Origin: Nemertoderma westbladi
Lineage: Eukaryota; Xenacoelomorpha; Nemertodermatida; Nemertodermatidae
Assembly: GCA_032718475.1 (NCBI GenBank)
Contig: JAUCBJ010000505.1
Span: forward strand, 62,001 to 126,000
Reading direction: 5' to 3'
Length of the DNA: 64,000 nucleotides
Shown: positions 1 to 14,534 of the stretch, piece by piece
Layout: each line of letters begins with the position of its first letter
Numbering within the stretch: the stretch's first letter is position 1
Made by a program: the position numbers and the translations under genes
Notes under the pieces: generated by a model
Database searches by the model: none
What the model was told of the DNA's origin: nothing
The model's input: only the letters and a program-made list of their open reading frames with translations

Positions 1-3000
1 CACCACCCCAACCCTCACATTAACTCACTGATACGTAACACCACCCCAAGCCTCACATTAAGTCATTGATACGTAACACCACCCCAACCCTCACATTAAG
101 TCATTGATACGTAACACTACCCCAACCCTCACATTAAGTCACTGATACGTAACACCACCCCAACCCTGATACGTAACACCACCCCAACCCTCACATTAAG
201 TCACTGATACGTAACACCACCCCAACCCTCACATTAAGTCACTGATACGTAACACCACCCCAACCCTCACATTAAGTCACTGATACGTAACACCACCCCA
301 ACCCTCACATTAAGTCCTGATACGTAACACCACCCCAACCCTCACATTAAGTCACTGATACGTAACACCACCCCAACCCTCACATTAAGTCATTGATACG
401 TAACACTACCCCAACCCTCACATAAAGTCACTGATACGTAACACCACCTCAACCCTCACATTAAGTCACTGATACGTAACACCACCCCAACCCTGATACG
501 TAACACCACCCCAACCCTCACATTAAGTCACTGATACGTAACACCACCCCAACCCTCACATTAAGTCACTGATACGTAACACCACCCCAACCCTCACATT
601 AAGTCATTGATACGTAACACTACCCCAACCCTCACATTAAGTCACTGATACGTAACACCACCCCAACCCTGATACGTAACACCACCCCAACCCTCACATT
701 AAGTCACTGATACGTAACACCACCCCAACCCTCACATTAAGTCACTGATACGTAACACCACCCCAACCCTCACATTAAGTCACTGATACGTAACACCACC
801 CCAACCCTGATACGTAACACCACCCCAACCCTCACATTAAGTCACTGATACGTAACACCACCCCAACCCTCACATTAAGTCACTGATACGTAACACCACC
901 CCAACCCTCACATTAAGTCCTGATACGTAACACCACCCCAACCCTCACATTAAGTCACTGATACGTAACACCACCCCAACCCTCACATTAAGTCATTGAT
1001 ACGTAACACCACCCCAACCCTCACATTAAGTCACTGATACGTAACACCACCCCAACCCTCACATTAACTCACTGATACGTAACACCACCCCAAGCCTCAC
1101 ATTAAGTCATTGATACGTAACACCACCCCAACCCTCACATTAAGTCATTGATACGTAACACTACCCCAACCCTCACATTAAGTCACTGATACGTAACACC
1201 ACCCCAACCCTGATACGTAACACCACCCCAACCCTCACATTAAGTCACTGATACGTAACACCACCCCAACCCTCACATTAAGTCACTGATACGTAACACC
1301 ACCCCAACCCTCACATTAAGTCACTGATACGTAACACCACCCCAACCCTCACATTAAGTCCTGATACGTAACACCACCCCAACCCTCACATTAAGTCACT
1401 GATACGTAACACCACCCCAACCCTCACATTAAGTCATTGATACGTAACACTACCCCAACCCTCACATAAAGTCACTGATACGTAACACCACCTCAACCCT
1501 CACATTAAGTCACTGATACGTAACACCACCCCAACCCTGATACGTAACACCACCCCAACCCTCACATTAAGTCACTGATACGTAACACCACCCCAACCCT
1601 CACATTAAGTCACTGATACGTAACACCACCCCAACCCTCACATTAAGTCATTGATACGTAACACTACCCCAACCCTCACATTAAGTCACTGATACGTAAC
1701 ACCACCCCAACCCTGATACGTAACACCACCCCAACCCTCACATTAAGTCACTGATACGTAACACCACCCCAACCCTCACATTAAGTCACTGATACGTAAC
1801 ACCACCCCAACCCTCACATTAAGTCACTGATACGTAACACCACCCCAACCCTGATACGTAACACCACCCCAACCCTCACATTAAGTCACTGATACGTAAC
1901 ACCACCCCAACCCTCACATTAAGTCACTGATACGTAACACCACCCCAACCCTCACATTAAGTCCTGATACGTAACACCACCCCAACCCTCACATTAAGTC
2001 ACTGATACGTAACACCACCCCAACCCTCACATTAAGTCATTGATACGTAACACTACCCCAACCCTCACATTAAGTCACTGATACGTAACACCACCCCAAC
2101 CCTCACATTAAGTCACTGATACGTAACACCACCCCAACCCTCACATTAAGTCCTGATACGTAACACCACCCCAACCCTCACATTAAGTCACTGATACGTA
2201 ACACCACCCCAACCCTCACATTAAGTCACTGATACGTAACACCACCCCAACCCTCACATTAAGTCATTGATACGTAACACCACCCCAACCCTCACATTAA
2301 GTCACTGATACGTAACACCACCCCAACCCTCACATTAAGTCATTGATACGTAACACCACCCCAACCCTCACATTAAATCACTGATACGTAACACCACCCC
2401 AACCCTGATACGTCACACCACCCCAACCCTCACATTAAGTCACTGATACGTAACACCACCCCAACCCTCACATTAAGTCCTGATACGTAACATCACCCCA
2501 ACCCTCACATTAAGTCACTGATACGTAACACCACCCCAACCCTTACATTAAGTCACTGATACGTAACACCACCCCAACCCTCACATTAAGTCATAGATAC
2601 GTAACACTACCCCAACCCTCACATTAAGTCACTGATACGTAACACCACCTCAACCCTCACATTTTAAGTCACTGATACGTAACACCACCCCAACCCTCAC
2701 ATTAAGTCACTGATACGTAACACCACCCCAACCCTCACATTAAGTCACTGATACGTAACACCACCCCAACCCTCACATAAGTCACTGATACGTAACACCA
2801 CCCCAACCCTCACATTAAGTCACTGATACGTAACACCACCCCAACCCTCACATTAAGTCCTCATACGTAACACCATCACAACCCTCACATTAAGTCACTG
2901 ATACGTAACACCACCCCAACCCTCACATTAAGTCATTGATACGTAACACCACCCCAACCCTCACAATTAAGTCACTGATACGTAACACCACCCCAACCCT

Positions 3001-6000
3001 CACATTAAGTCACTGATACGTAACACCACCCCAACCCTCACATTAAGTCATTGATACGTAACACCACCCCAACCCTCACATTAAGTCACTGATACGTAAC
3101 ACCACCACAACCCTCACATTAAGTCACTGATACGTAACACCACCACAACCCTGACATTAAGTCACTGATACGTAACACCACCCCAACCCTCACATTAAGT
3201 CACTGATACGTAACACCACCCCAACCCTCACATTAAGTCACTGATACGTAACACCACCTCAACCCTCACATTTTAAGTCACTGATACGTAACACCACCCC
3301 AACCCTCACATTAAGTCACTGATACGTAACACCACCCCAACCCTCACATTAAGTCACTGATACGTAACACCACCCCAACCCTCACATAAGTCACTGATAC
3401 GTAACACCACCCCAACCCTCACATTAAGTCACTGATACGTAACACCACCCCAACCCTCACATTAAGTCCTCATACGTAACACCATCACAACCCTCACATT
3501 AAGTCACTGATACGTAACACCACCCCAACCCTCACATTAAGTCATTGATACGTAACACCACCCCAACCCTCACATTTAAGTCACTGATACGTAACACCAC
3601 CCCAACCCTCACATTAAGTCACTGATACGTAACACCACCCCAACCCTCACATTAAGTCATTGATACGTAACACCACCCCAACCCTCACATTAAGTCACTG
3701 ATACGTAACACCACCACAACCCTCACATTAAGTCACTGATACGTAACACCACCACAACCCTGACATTAAGTCACTGATACGTAACACCACCCCAACCCTC
3801 ACATTAAGTCACTGATACGTAACACCACCCCAACCCTCACATTAAGTCACTGATACGTAACACCACCCCAACCCTCACATTAAGTCACTGATACGTAACA
3901 CCACCCCAACCCTCACATTAAGTCACTGATACGTAACACCAGCACAACCCTCACATTAAGTCACTGATACGTAACACCACCCCAACCCTCACATTAAGTC
4001 ACTGATACGTAACACCACCCCAACCCTCACATAAGTCACTGATACGTAACACCACCCCAACCCTCACATTAAGTCACTGATACGTAACACCATCACAACC
4101 CTCACATTAAGTCACTGATACGTAACACCACCCCAACCCTCACATTAAGTCACTGATACGTAACACCACCCCAACCCTCACATTAAGTCATTGATACGTA
4201 ACACCACCCCAACCCTCACATTAAGTCACTGATACGTAACACCACCCCAACCCTCACATTAAGTCCTGATACGTAACACCATCACAACCCTCACATTAAG
4301 TCACTGATACGTAACACCATCACAACCCTCACATTAAGTCACTGATACGTAACACCACCCCAACCCTCACATTAAGTCCTGATACGTAACACCATCACAA
4401 CCCTCACATTAAGTCACTGATACGTAACACCACCCCAACCCTCACATTAAGTCACTGATACGTAACACCACCCCAACCCTCACATTAAGTCACTGATACG
4501 TAACACCACCCCAACCCTCACATTAAGTCACTGATACGTAACACCACCCCAACCCTCACATTAAGTCATTGATACGTAACACCACCCCAACCCTCACATT
4601 AAGTCACTGATACGTAACACCACCCCAACCCTCACATTAACTCACTGATACGTAACACCACCCCAAGCCTCACATTAAGTCATTGATACGTAACACCACC
4701 CCAACCCTCACATTAAGTCATTGATACGTAACACTACCCCAACCCTCACATTAAGTCACTGATACGTAACACCACCCCAACCCTGATACGTAACACCACC
4801 CCAACCCTCACATTAAGTCACTGATACGTAACACCACCCCAACCCTCACATTAAGTCACTGATACGTAACACCACCCCAACCCTCACATTAAGTCACTGA
4901 TACGTAACACCACCCCAACCCTCACATTAAGTCCTGATACGTAACACCACCCCAACCCTCACATTAAGTCACTGATACGTAACACCACCCCAACCCTCAC
5001 ATTAAGTCATTGATACGTAACACTACCCCAACCCTCACATAAAGTCACTGATACGTAACACCACCTCAACCCTCACATTAAGTCACTGATACGTAACACC
5101 ACCCCAACCCTGATACGTAACACCACCCCAACCCTCACATTAAGTCACTGATACGTAACACCACCCCAACCCTCACATTAAGTCACTGATACGTAACACC
5201 ACCCCAACCCTCACATTAAGTCATTGATACGTAACACTACCCCAACCCTCACATTAAGTCACTGATACGTAACACCACCCCAACCCTGATACGTAACACC
5301 ACCCCAACCCTCACATTAAGTCACTGATACGTAACACCACCCCAACCCTCACATTAAGTCACTGATACGTAACACCACCCCAACCCTCACATTAAGTCAC
5401 TGATACGTAACACCACCCCAACCCTGATACGTAACACCACCCCAACCCTCACATTAAGTCACTGATACGTAACACCACCCCAACCCTCACATTAAGTCAC
5501 TGATACGTAACACCACCCCAACCCTCACATTAAGTCCTGATACGTAACACCACCCCAACCCTCACATTAAGTCACTGATACGTAACACCACCCCAACCCT
5601 CACATTAAGTCATTGATACGTAACACCACCCCAACCCTCACATTAAGTCACTGATACGTAACACCACCCCAACCCTCACATTAACTCACTGATACGTAAC
5701 ACCACCCCAAGCCTCACATTAAGTCATTGATACGTAACACCACCCCAACCCTCACATTAAGTCATTGATACGTAACACTACCCCAACCCTCACATTAAGT
5801 CACTGATACGTAACACCACCCCAACCCTGATACGTAACACCACCCCAACCCTCACATTAAGTCACTGATACGTAACACCACCCCAACCCTCACATTAAGT
5901 CACTGATACGTAACACCACCCCAACCCTCACATTAAGTCACTGATACGTAACACCACCCCAACCCTCACATTAAGTCCTGATACGTAACACCACCCCAAC

Positions 6001-8101
6001 CCTCACATTAAGTCACTGATACGTAACACCACCCCAACCCTCACATTAAGTCATTGATACGTAACACTACCCCAACCCTCACATAAAGTCACTGATACGT
6101 AACACCACCTCAACCCTCACATTAAGTCACTGATACGTAACACCACCCCAACCCTGATACGTAACACCACCCCAACCCTCACATTAAGTCACTGATACGT
6201 AACACCACCCCAACCCTCACATTAAGTCACTGATACGTAACACCACCCCAACCCTCACATTAAGTCATTGATACGTAACACTACCCCAACCCTCACATTA
6301 AGTCACTGATACGTAACACCACCCCAACCCTGATACGTAACACCACCCCAACCCTCACATTAAGTCACTGATACGTAACACCACCCCAACCCTCACATTA
6401 AGTCACTGATACGTAACACCACCCCAACCCTCACATTAAGTCACTGATACGTAACACCACCCCAACCCTGATACGTAACACCACCCCAACCCTCACATTA
6501 AGTCACTGATACGTAACACCACCCCAACCCTCACATTAAGTCACTGATACGTAACACCACCCCAACCCTCACATTAAGTCCTGATACGTAACACCACCCC
6601 AACCCTCACATTAAGTCACTGATACGTAACACCACCCCAACCCTCACATTAAGTCATTGATACGTAACACTACCCCAACCCTCACATTAAGTCACTGATA
6701 CGTAACACCACCCCAACCCTCACATTAAGTCACTGATACGTAACACCACCCCAACCCTCACATTAAGTCCTGATACGTAACACCACCCCAACCCTCACAT
6801 TAAGTCACTGATACGTAACACCACCCCAACCCTCACATTAAGTCACTGATACGTAACACCACCCCAACCCTCACATTAAGTCATTGATACGTAACACCAC
6901 CCCAACCCTCACATTAAGTCACTGATACGTAACACCACCCCAACCCTCACATTAAGTCATTGATACGTAACACCACCCCAACCCTCACATTAAATCACTG
7001 ATACGTAACACCACCCCAACCCTGATACGTCACACCACCCCAACCCTCACATTAAGTCACTGATACGTAACACCACCCCAACCCTCACATTAAGTCCTGA
7101 TACGTAACATCACCCCAACCCTCACATTAAGTCACTGATACGTAACACCACCCCAACCCTCACATTAAGTCACTGATACGTAACACCACCCCAACCCTCA
7201 CATTAAGTCATAGATACGTAACACCACCCCAACCCTCACATTAAGTCACTGATACGTAACACCACCCCAACCCTCACATTTAAGTCACTGATACGTAACA
7301 CCACCCCAACCCTCACATTAAGTCACTGATACGTAACACCACCCCAACCCTCACATTAAGTCACTGATACGTAACACCACCCCAACCCTGATACGTCACA
7401 CCACCCCAACCCTCACATTAAGTCACTGATACGTAACACCACCCCAACCCTCACATTAAGTCCTGATACGTAACATCACCCCAACCCTCACATTAAGTCA
7501 CTGATACGTAACACCACCCCAACCCTCACATTAAGTCACTGATACGTAACACCACCCCAACCCTCACATTAAGTCATTGATACGTAAAACCACCCCAACC
7601 CTCACATTAAATCACTGATACGTAACACCACCCCAACCCTGATACGTCACACCACCCCAACCCTCACATTAAGTCATTGATACGTAACACTACCCCAACC
7701 CTCACATTAAGTCACTGATACGTAACACCACCCCAACCCTGATACGTCACACCACCCCAACCCTCACATTATGTCATTGATACGTAACACTACCCCAACC
7801 CTCACATTAAGTCACTGATACGTAACACCACCCCAACCCTGATACGTAACACTACCCCAACCTTCACATTAAGTCACTGATACGTAACACCACCCCAACC
7901 CTCACATTAAGTCACTGATACGTAACACCACCCCAACCCTCACATTAAGTCACTGATACGTAACACCACCCCAACCCTCACATTAAGTCACTGATACGTA
8001 ACACCACCCCAACCCTCACATTAAGTCACTGATACGTAACACCACCCCAACCCTCACATTAAGTCACTGATACGTAACACCACCCCAACCCTCACATTAA
8101 G
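1..8101. repeat. 38-bp satellite array (satellite A) with higher-order structure
   Basis: About 210 head-to-tail copies of a 38-bp monomer containing TGATACGTAACACCACCCC. Length variants recur: a 24-bp form lacking the CACATTAAGTCA part, and 36/37-bp forms with small deletions. Variant monomers recur in fixed order, revealing duplications. The marker TTAACTC is at 20, 1064, 4637 and 5681 (offsets 1044 and 4617). TTAAATC is at 2373 and 6990 (4617). ATTTTAAG, CACATAAG and CATCACAA variants repeat at offset 609 near 2660-3470. There is no coding potential on either strand. The array runs off the left window edge, so its full length is unknown. Confidence 0.97.
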
Positions 8102-8700
8102 GCGGTCATAATGGGAAATTATCGTAATTCCCGTCACCATGGAAACGGGATTGAAAAAAAATTTAAATCTAAAATATTTTGATAGACTTTTTTTATTCCC
8201 TTTACACATATACCAAATCTCAAGAACAGAATCCCTTGTCGTCTTGAATTACAGGCGCACGAAATTGGAACATTGCACCCGGTTACCTTGGCAACTACAA
8301 GATAACAATTCTAGAAAGACATTTTAAAACAATTCTATGAACCCTAGTCATCATATCCACCTAACCAAAGTAGCATATAAGAAGTCTAAGGAAATATTAT
8401 GAAAATAGTGCCATAAATAGGTCGGCTCACGCTAATTTCAGCAATCCGCTCGCTGCCTGACCCGTTATTTAGTATACCTTGGGTATGGCCCATACTACTA
8501 CTACTAGGTCGAGCGAACTCGGACAGTGGAAATGAGATCCTTCCAGGCTTCCCGATTCTCCATAGTTGTCGCAATTTCGTTTCTCCAAAGGCTCCCAAAT
8601 ATGGCCCATAGAGAGCAGTTTCGAAACCCCAACTTTTATCTAATGTAGTTTTGCTACAAATAGAGTCATTAAAATAGACTTGAATGGTCAATAAAATGTT
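8102..8700. repeat. Diverged relic of the X-box-module repeat
   Basis: The stretch resembles the module array at 43.1-47.4 kb. X-box-like 14-mers start at 8133 (GTCACCATGGAAAC) and 8282 (GTTACCTTGGCAAC), 149 bp apart. The segment 8605-8690 matches the module text 'gaaaccccaa...ctacaaatagagt...agacttgaatg' seen repeatedly in 43-47 kb. It directly abuts satellite A. No gene is apparent; short open frames here are not supported by any motif. Confidence 0.65.
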
Positions 8701-8972
8701 ATTTAAAAATCACAATGGTTGCATTGTTCATTGAAGTATAATCAAAAGATTGTTTTACTTTAATTTAATACTATTAATAATTTTTGAAACACTCATTATT
8801 TTATGGTTTACAAAGCAAATAAATACCACCACCGTTATAAAAAATATACACTTCCGAGGCAATCATATAACAAGTCTACACTGTCTATTAATACGAAACA
8901 TAAAAATTAATATACAATAGATATTACATACGTATTACAAACTACTAAAAAACTCAACAATATTATCACCAT
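8701..8972. other. AT-rich spacer, nothing recognised
   Basis: AT-rich sequence between the X-box relic and the 41-bp satellite. I see no gene, RNA or repeat structure in it. Confidence 0.6.
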
Positions 8973-11900
8973 AGAATGGGCCGTGTCCACTTGTTTGCCC
9001 CCTAATAATCGATGGAATGGGCCGTGTCCACTTGTTTGCCCCCTAATGATCGATGGAATGGGCCGTGTCCACTTGTCTGCCCCCTAATGATCGATGGAAT
9101 GGGCCGTGTCCACTTGTCCGCCCCCTAATAATCGATGGAATGGGCCGTGTCCACTTGTCCGCCCCCTAATGATCGATGGAATGGGCCGTGTCCACTTGTC
9201 CGCCCCCTAATGATCGATGGAATGGGCCGTGTCCACTTGTTTGCCCCCTAATGATCGATGGAATGGGCCGTGTCCACTTGTCCGCCCCCTAATGATCGAT
9301 GGAATGGGCCGTGTCCACTTGTTTGCCCCCTAATGATCGATGGAATGGGCCGTGTCCACTTGTCCGCCCCCTAATAATCGATGGAATGGGCCGTGTCCAC
9401 TTGTTTGCCCCCTAATGATCGATGGAATGGGCCGTGTCCACTTGTCCGCCCCCTAATGATCGATGGAATGGGCCGTGTCCACTTGTCCGCCCCCTAATGA
9501 TCGATGGAATGGGCCGTGTCCACTTGTCCGCCCCCTAATAATCGATGGAATGGGCCGTGTCCACTTGTTTGCCCCCTAATGATCGATGGAATGGGCCGTG
9601 TCCACTTGTCTGCCCCCTAATGATCGATGGAATGGACCGTGTCCACTTGTTTGCCCCCTAATGATCGATGGAATGGGCCGTGTCCACTTGTCCGCCCCCT
9701 AATAATCGATGGAATGGGCCGTGTCCACTTGTTTGCCCCCTAATGATCGATGGAATGGGCCGTGTCCACTTGTCCGCCCCCTAATGATCGATGGAATGGG
9801 CCGTGTCCACTTGTCCGCCCCCTAATGATCGATGGAATGGGCCGTGTCCACTTGTCCGCCCCCTAATAATCGATGGAATGGGCCGTGTCCACTTGTCCGC
9901 CCCCTAATGATCGATGGAATGGGCCGTGTCCACTTGTCTGCCCCCTAATGATCGATGGAATGGGCCGTGTCCACTTGTCCGCCCCCTAATGATCGATGGA
10001 ATGGGCCGTGTCCACTTGTCCGCCCCCTAATGATCGATGGAATGGGCCGTGTCCACTTGTCCGCCCCCTAATGATCGATGGAATGGGCCGTGTCCACTTG
10101 TCCGCCCCCTAATGATCGATGGAATGGGCCGTGTCCACTTGTCCGCCCCCTAATGATCGATGGAATGGGCCGTGTCCACTTGTCCGCCCCCTAATGATCG
10201 ATGGAATGGGCCGTGTCCACTTGTCCGCCCCCTAATGATCGATGGAATGGGCCGTGTCCACTTGTCCGCCCCCTAATGATCGATGGAATGGGCCGTGTCC
10301 ACTTGTCCGCCCCCTAATGATCGATGGAATGGGCCGTGTCCACTTGTCCGCCCCCTAATGATCGATGGAATGGGCCGTGTCCACTTGTCCGCCCCCTAAT
10401 GATCGATGGAATGGGCCGTGTCCACTTGTCCGCCCCCTAATGATCGATGGAATGGGCCGTGTCCACTTGTCCGCCCCCTAATGATCGATGGAATGGGCCG
10501 TGTCCACTTGTCCGCCCCCTAATGATCGATGGAATGGGCCGTGTCCACTTGTCCGCCCCCTAATGATCGATGGAATGGGCCGTGTCCACTTGTCCGCCCC
10601 CTAATGATCGATGGAATGGGCCGTGTCCACTTGTCCGCCCCCTAATGATCGATGGAATGGGCCGTGTCCACTTGTCCGCCCCCTAATGATCGATGGAATG
10701 GGCCGTGTCCACTTGTCCGCCCCCTAATGATCGATGGAATGGGCCGTGTCCACTTGTCCGCCCCCTAATGATCGATGGAATGGGCCGTGTCCACTTGTCC
10801 GCCCCCTAATGATCGATGGAATGGGCCGTGTCCACTTGTCCGCCCCCTAATGATCGATGGAATGGGCCGTGTCCACTTGTCCGCCCCCTAATGATCGATG
10901 GAATGGGCCGTGTCCACTTGTCCGCCCCCTAATGATCGATGGAATGGGCCGTGTCCACTTGTCCGCCCCCTAATGATCGATGGAATGGGCCGTGTCCACT
11001 TGTCCGCCCCCTAATGATCGATGGAATGGGCCGTGTCCACTTGTCCGCCCCCTAATGATCGATGGAATGGGCCGTGTCCACTTGTCCGCCCCCTAATGAT
11101 CGATGGAATGGGCCGTGTCCACTTGTCCGCCCCCTAATGATCGATGGAATGGGCCGTGTCCACTTGTCCGCCCCCTAATGATCGATGGAATGGGCCGTGT
11201 CCACTTGTCCGCCCCCTAATGATCGATGGAATGGGCCGTGTCCACTTGTCCGCCCCCTAATGATCGATGGAATGGGCCGTGTCCACTTGTCTGCCCCCTA
11301 GTGATCGATGGAATGGGCCGTGTCCACTTGTCCGCCCCCTAATGATCGATGGAATGGGCCGTGTCCACTTGTCCGCCCCCTAATGATCGATGGAATGGGC
11401 CGTGTCCACTTGTCCGCCCCCTAATGATCGATGGAATGGGCCGTGTCCACTTGTCCGCCCCCTAATGATCGATGGAATGGGCCGTGTCCACTTGTCCGCC
11501 CCCTAATGATCGATGGAATGGGCCGTGTCCACTTGTCCGCCCCCTAATGATCGATGGAATGGGCCGTGTCCACTTGTCCGCCCCCTAATGATCGATGGAA
11601 TGGGCCGTGTCCACTTGTCCGCCCCCTAATGATCGATGGAATGGGCCGTGTCCACTTGTCCGCCCCCTAATGATCGATGGAATGGGCCGTGTCCACTTGT
11701 CCGCCCCCTAATGATCGATGGAATGGGCCGTGTCCACTTGTCCGCCCCCTAATGATCGATGGAATGGGCCGTGTCCACTTGTCCGCCCCCTAATGATCGA
11801 TGGAATGGGCCGTGTCCACTTGTCCGCCCCCTAATAATCGATGGAATGGGCCGTGTCCACTTGTCTGCCCCCTAATGATCGATGGAATGGGCCGTGTCCA

Positions 11901-14023
11901 CTTGTCCGCCCCCTAATGATCGATGGAATGGGCCGTGTCCACTTGTCCGCCCCCTAATGATCGATGGAATGGGCCGTGTCCACTTGTCCGCCCCCTAATA
12001 ATCGATGGAATGGGCCGTGTCCACTTGTCCGCCCCCTAATGATCGATGGAATGGGCCGTGTCCACTTGTCCGCCCCCTAATAATCGATGGAATGGGCCGT
12101 GTCCACTTGTCCGCCCCCTAATGATCGATGGAATGGGCCGTGTCCACTTGTCCGCCCCCTAATGATCGATGGAATGGGCCGTGTCCACTTGTCTGCCCCC
12201 TAATGATCGATGGAATGGGCCGTGTCCACTTGTCTGCCCCCTAATGATCGATGGAATGGGCCGTGTCCACTTGTCCGCCCCCTAATGATCGATGGAATGG
12301 GCCGTGTCCACTTGTCCGCCCCCTAATGATCGATGGAATGGGCCGTGTCCACTTGTCCGCCCCCTAATGATCGATGGAATGGGCCGTGTCCACTTGTCCG
12401 CCCCCTAATGATCGATGGAATGGGCCGTGTCCACTTGTCCGCCCCCTAATAATCGATGGAATGGGCCGTGTCCACTTGTCCGCCCCCTAATGATCGATGG
12501 AATGGGCCGTGTCCACTTGTCCGCCCCCTAATAATCGATGGAATGGGCCGTGTCCACTTGTCCGCCCCCTAATGATCAATGGAATGGGCCGTGTCCACTT
12601 GTCTGCCTTCTAGTGATCGATGGAATGGGCCGTGTCCACTTGTCCGCCCCCTAATGATCGATGGAATGGGCCGTGTCCACTTGTCCTCCCCCTAATGATC
12701 GATGGAATGGGCCGTGTCCACTTGTCCGTCCCCTAATAATCGATGGAATGGGCCGTGTCCACTTGTCTGCCCCCTAATGATCGATGGAATGGGCCGTGTC
12801 CACTTGTCCTCCCCCTAATGATCGATGGAATGGGCCGTGTCCACTTGTCCGTCCCCTAATAATCGATGGAATGGGCCGTGTCCACTTGTCCTCCCCCTAA
12901 TGATCGATGGAATGGGCCGTGTCCACTTGTCCGTCCCCTAATGATCGATGGAATGGGCCGTGTCCACTTGTCCGCCCCCTAATGATCGATGGAATGGGCC
13001 GTGTCCACTTGTCCGCCCCCTAATAATCGATGGAATGGGCCGTGTCCACTTGTCCGCCCCCTAATGATCGATGGAATGGGCCGTGTCCACTTGTCCGCCC
13101 CCTAATAATCGATGGAATGGGCCGTGTCCACTTGTCCGCCCCCTAATGATCGATGGAATGGGCCGTGTCCACTTGTCCGCCCCCTAATAATCGATGGAAT
13201 GGGCCGTGTCCACTTGTCCGCCCCCTAATGATCGATGGAATGGGCCGTGTCCACTTGTCCGCCCCCTAATGATCGATGGAATGGGCCGTGTCCACTTGTC
13301 TGCCCCCTAATGATCGATGGAATGGGCCGTGTCCACTTGTCCGCCCCCTAATGATCGATGGAATGGGCCGTGTCCACTTGTCTGCCCCCTAATGATCGAT
13401 GGAATGGGCCGTGTCCACTTGTCTGCCCCCTAATGATCGATGGAATGGGCCGTGTCCACTTGTCCGCCCCCTAATGATCGATGGAATGGGCCGTGTCCAC
13501 TTGTCTGCCCCCTAATGATCGATGGAATGGGCCGTGTCCACTTGTCCGCCCCCTAATGATCGATGGAATGGGCCGTGTCCACTTGTCCGCCCCCTAATGA
13601 TCGATGGAATGGGCCGTGTCCACTTGTCTGCCCCCTAATGATCGATGGAATGGGCCGTGTCCACTTGTCTGCCCCCTAATGATCGATGGAATGGGCCGTG
13701 TCCACTTGTCCGCCCCCTAATGATCGATGGAATGGGCCGTGTCCACTTGTCTGCCCCCTAATGATCGATGGAATGGGCCGTGTCCACTTGTCCGCCCCCT
13801 AATGATCGATGGAATGGGCCGTGTCCACTTGTCTGCCCCCTAATGATCGATGGAATGGGCCGTGTCCACTTGTCCGCCCCCTAATGATCGATGGAATGGG
13901 CCGTGTCCACTTGTCCGCCCCCTAATGATCGATGGAATGGGCCGTGTCCACTTGTCCGCCCCCTAATAATCGATGGAATGGGCCGTGTCCACTTGTCTGC
14001 CCCCTAATGATCGATGGAATGGA
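8973..14023. repeat. 41-bp satellite array (satellite B)
   Basis: About 123 copies of a 41-bp monomer containing GGAATGGGCCGTGTCCACTT and CGCCCCCTAATGATCGAT. Variation is confined to a few positions: TGTCCG/TGTCTG/TGTTTG, and TAATGATC/TAATAATC. From about 9960 to 11280 roughly 32 consecutive monomers read as identical, while both flanks carry mixed variants. CCTCCCC and CGTCCCC variants cluster at 12680-12930. The monomer contains ATCGAT and GGGCC, and has stops on the strands read, so it is not coding. Confidence 0.97.
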
Positions 14024-14366
14024 CAGGGTTCATCATGGACAGACAAACCAGTTGAATTACAAATAATTAATGCATTAAGGAATGTATAATACATTATAGT
14101 ATTCTAATAAGCACAATGTTGGTAGTGCGATGTAGTTCGATCAATTAATTGTTCACCAAAATTATACAACATTATTTAAAAGAAAGACAACAAGGACCTA
14201 CAATATTGAACGCTCTGTATTACCAAACCCTGAACGAACCCGAATCAATGAAATATTAATTTATGAATCATGACGTAGTTAGGTTCTATACCCACAATAT
14301 TCCGGTAGATATTGCATTTTACCTGGTATGTAAGTGGAAGTATATTGAATGTTTGACTTAGAAAAG
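14024..14366. other. Unique AT-rich spacer
   Basis: Single-copy-looking AT-rich DNA between satellite B and the 21-bp array. No gene or RNA is recognised. Confidence 0.55.
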
Positions 14367-14534
14367 AAGTCGTACGAACGACTTACTAAGTCGTACGAAC
14401 GACTCACTAAGTCGTACGAACGACTTACTAAGTCGTACGAACGACTTACTAAGTCGTACGAACGACTTACTAAGTCGTACGAACGACTTACTAAGTCGTA
14501 CGAACGACTTACTAAGTCGTGCGAACGACTCACT
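14367..14534. repeat. 21-bp tandem repeat, exactly 8 copies
   Basis: Eight copies of a 21-bp unit starting AAGTCGTACGAACGACT. The unit holds the palindrome TCGTACGA flanked by AGTCGT and ACGACT, so each copy can fold back. Because 21 is a multiple of three, the plus strand reads as a heptapeptide repeat (KSYERLT) and the minus strand as SRSYDLV. The surrounding frames are short and carry no other motif, so coding is doubtful. Confidence 0.95.

Noticed and set aside
1-8101. Telomeric repeat
   Set aside because: The G-rich strand resembles telomere composition, but the unit is 38 bp with mixed sequence and not a short TTAGGG-like repeat.
8973-14023. A CRISPR array
   Set aside because: There are no unique spacers; whole units repeat head-to-tail, and the window is clearly animal nuclear DNA.
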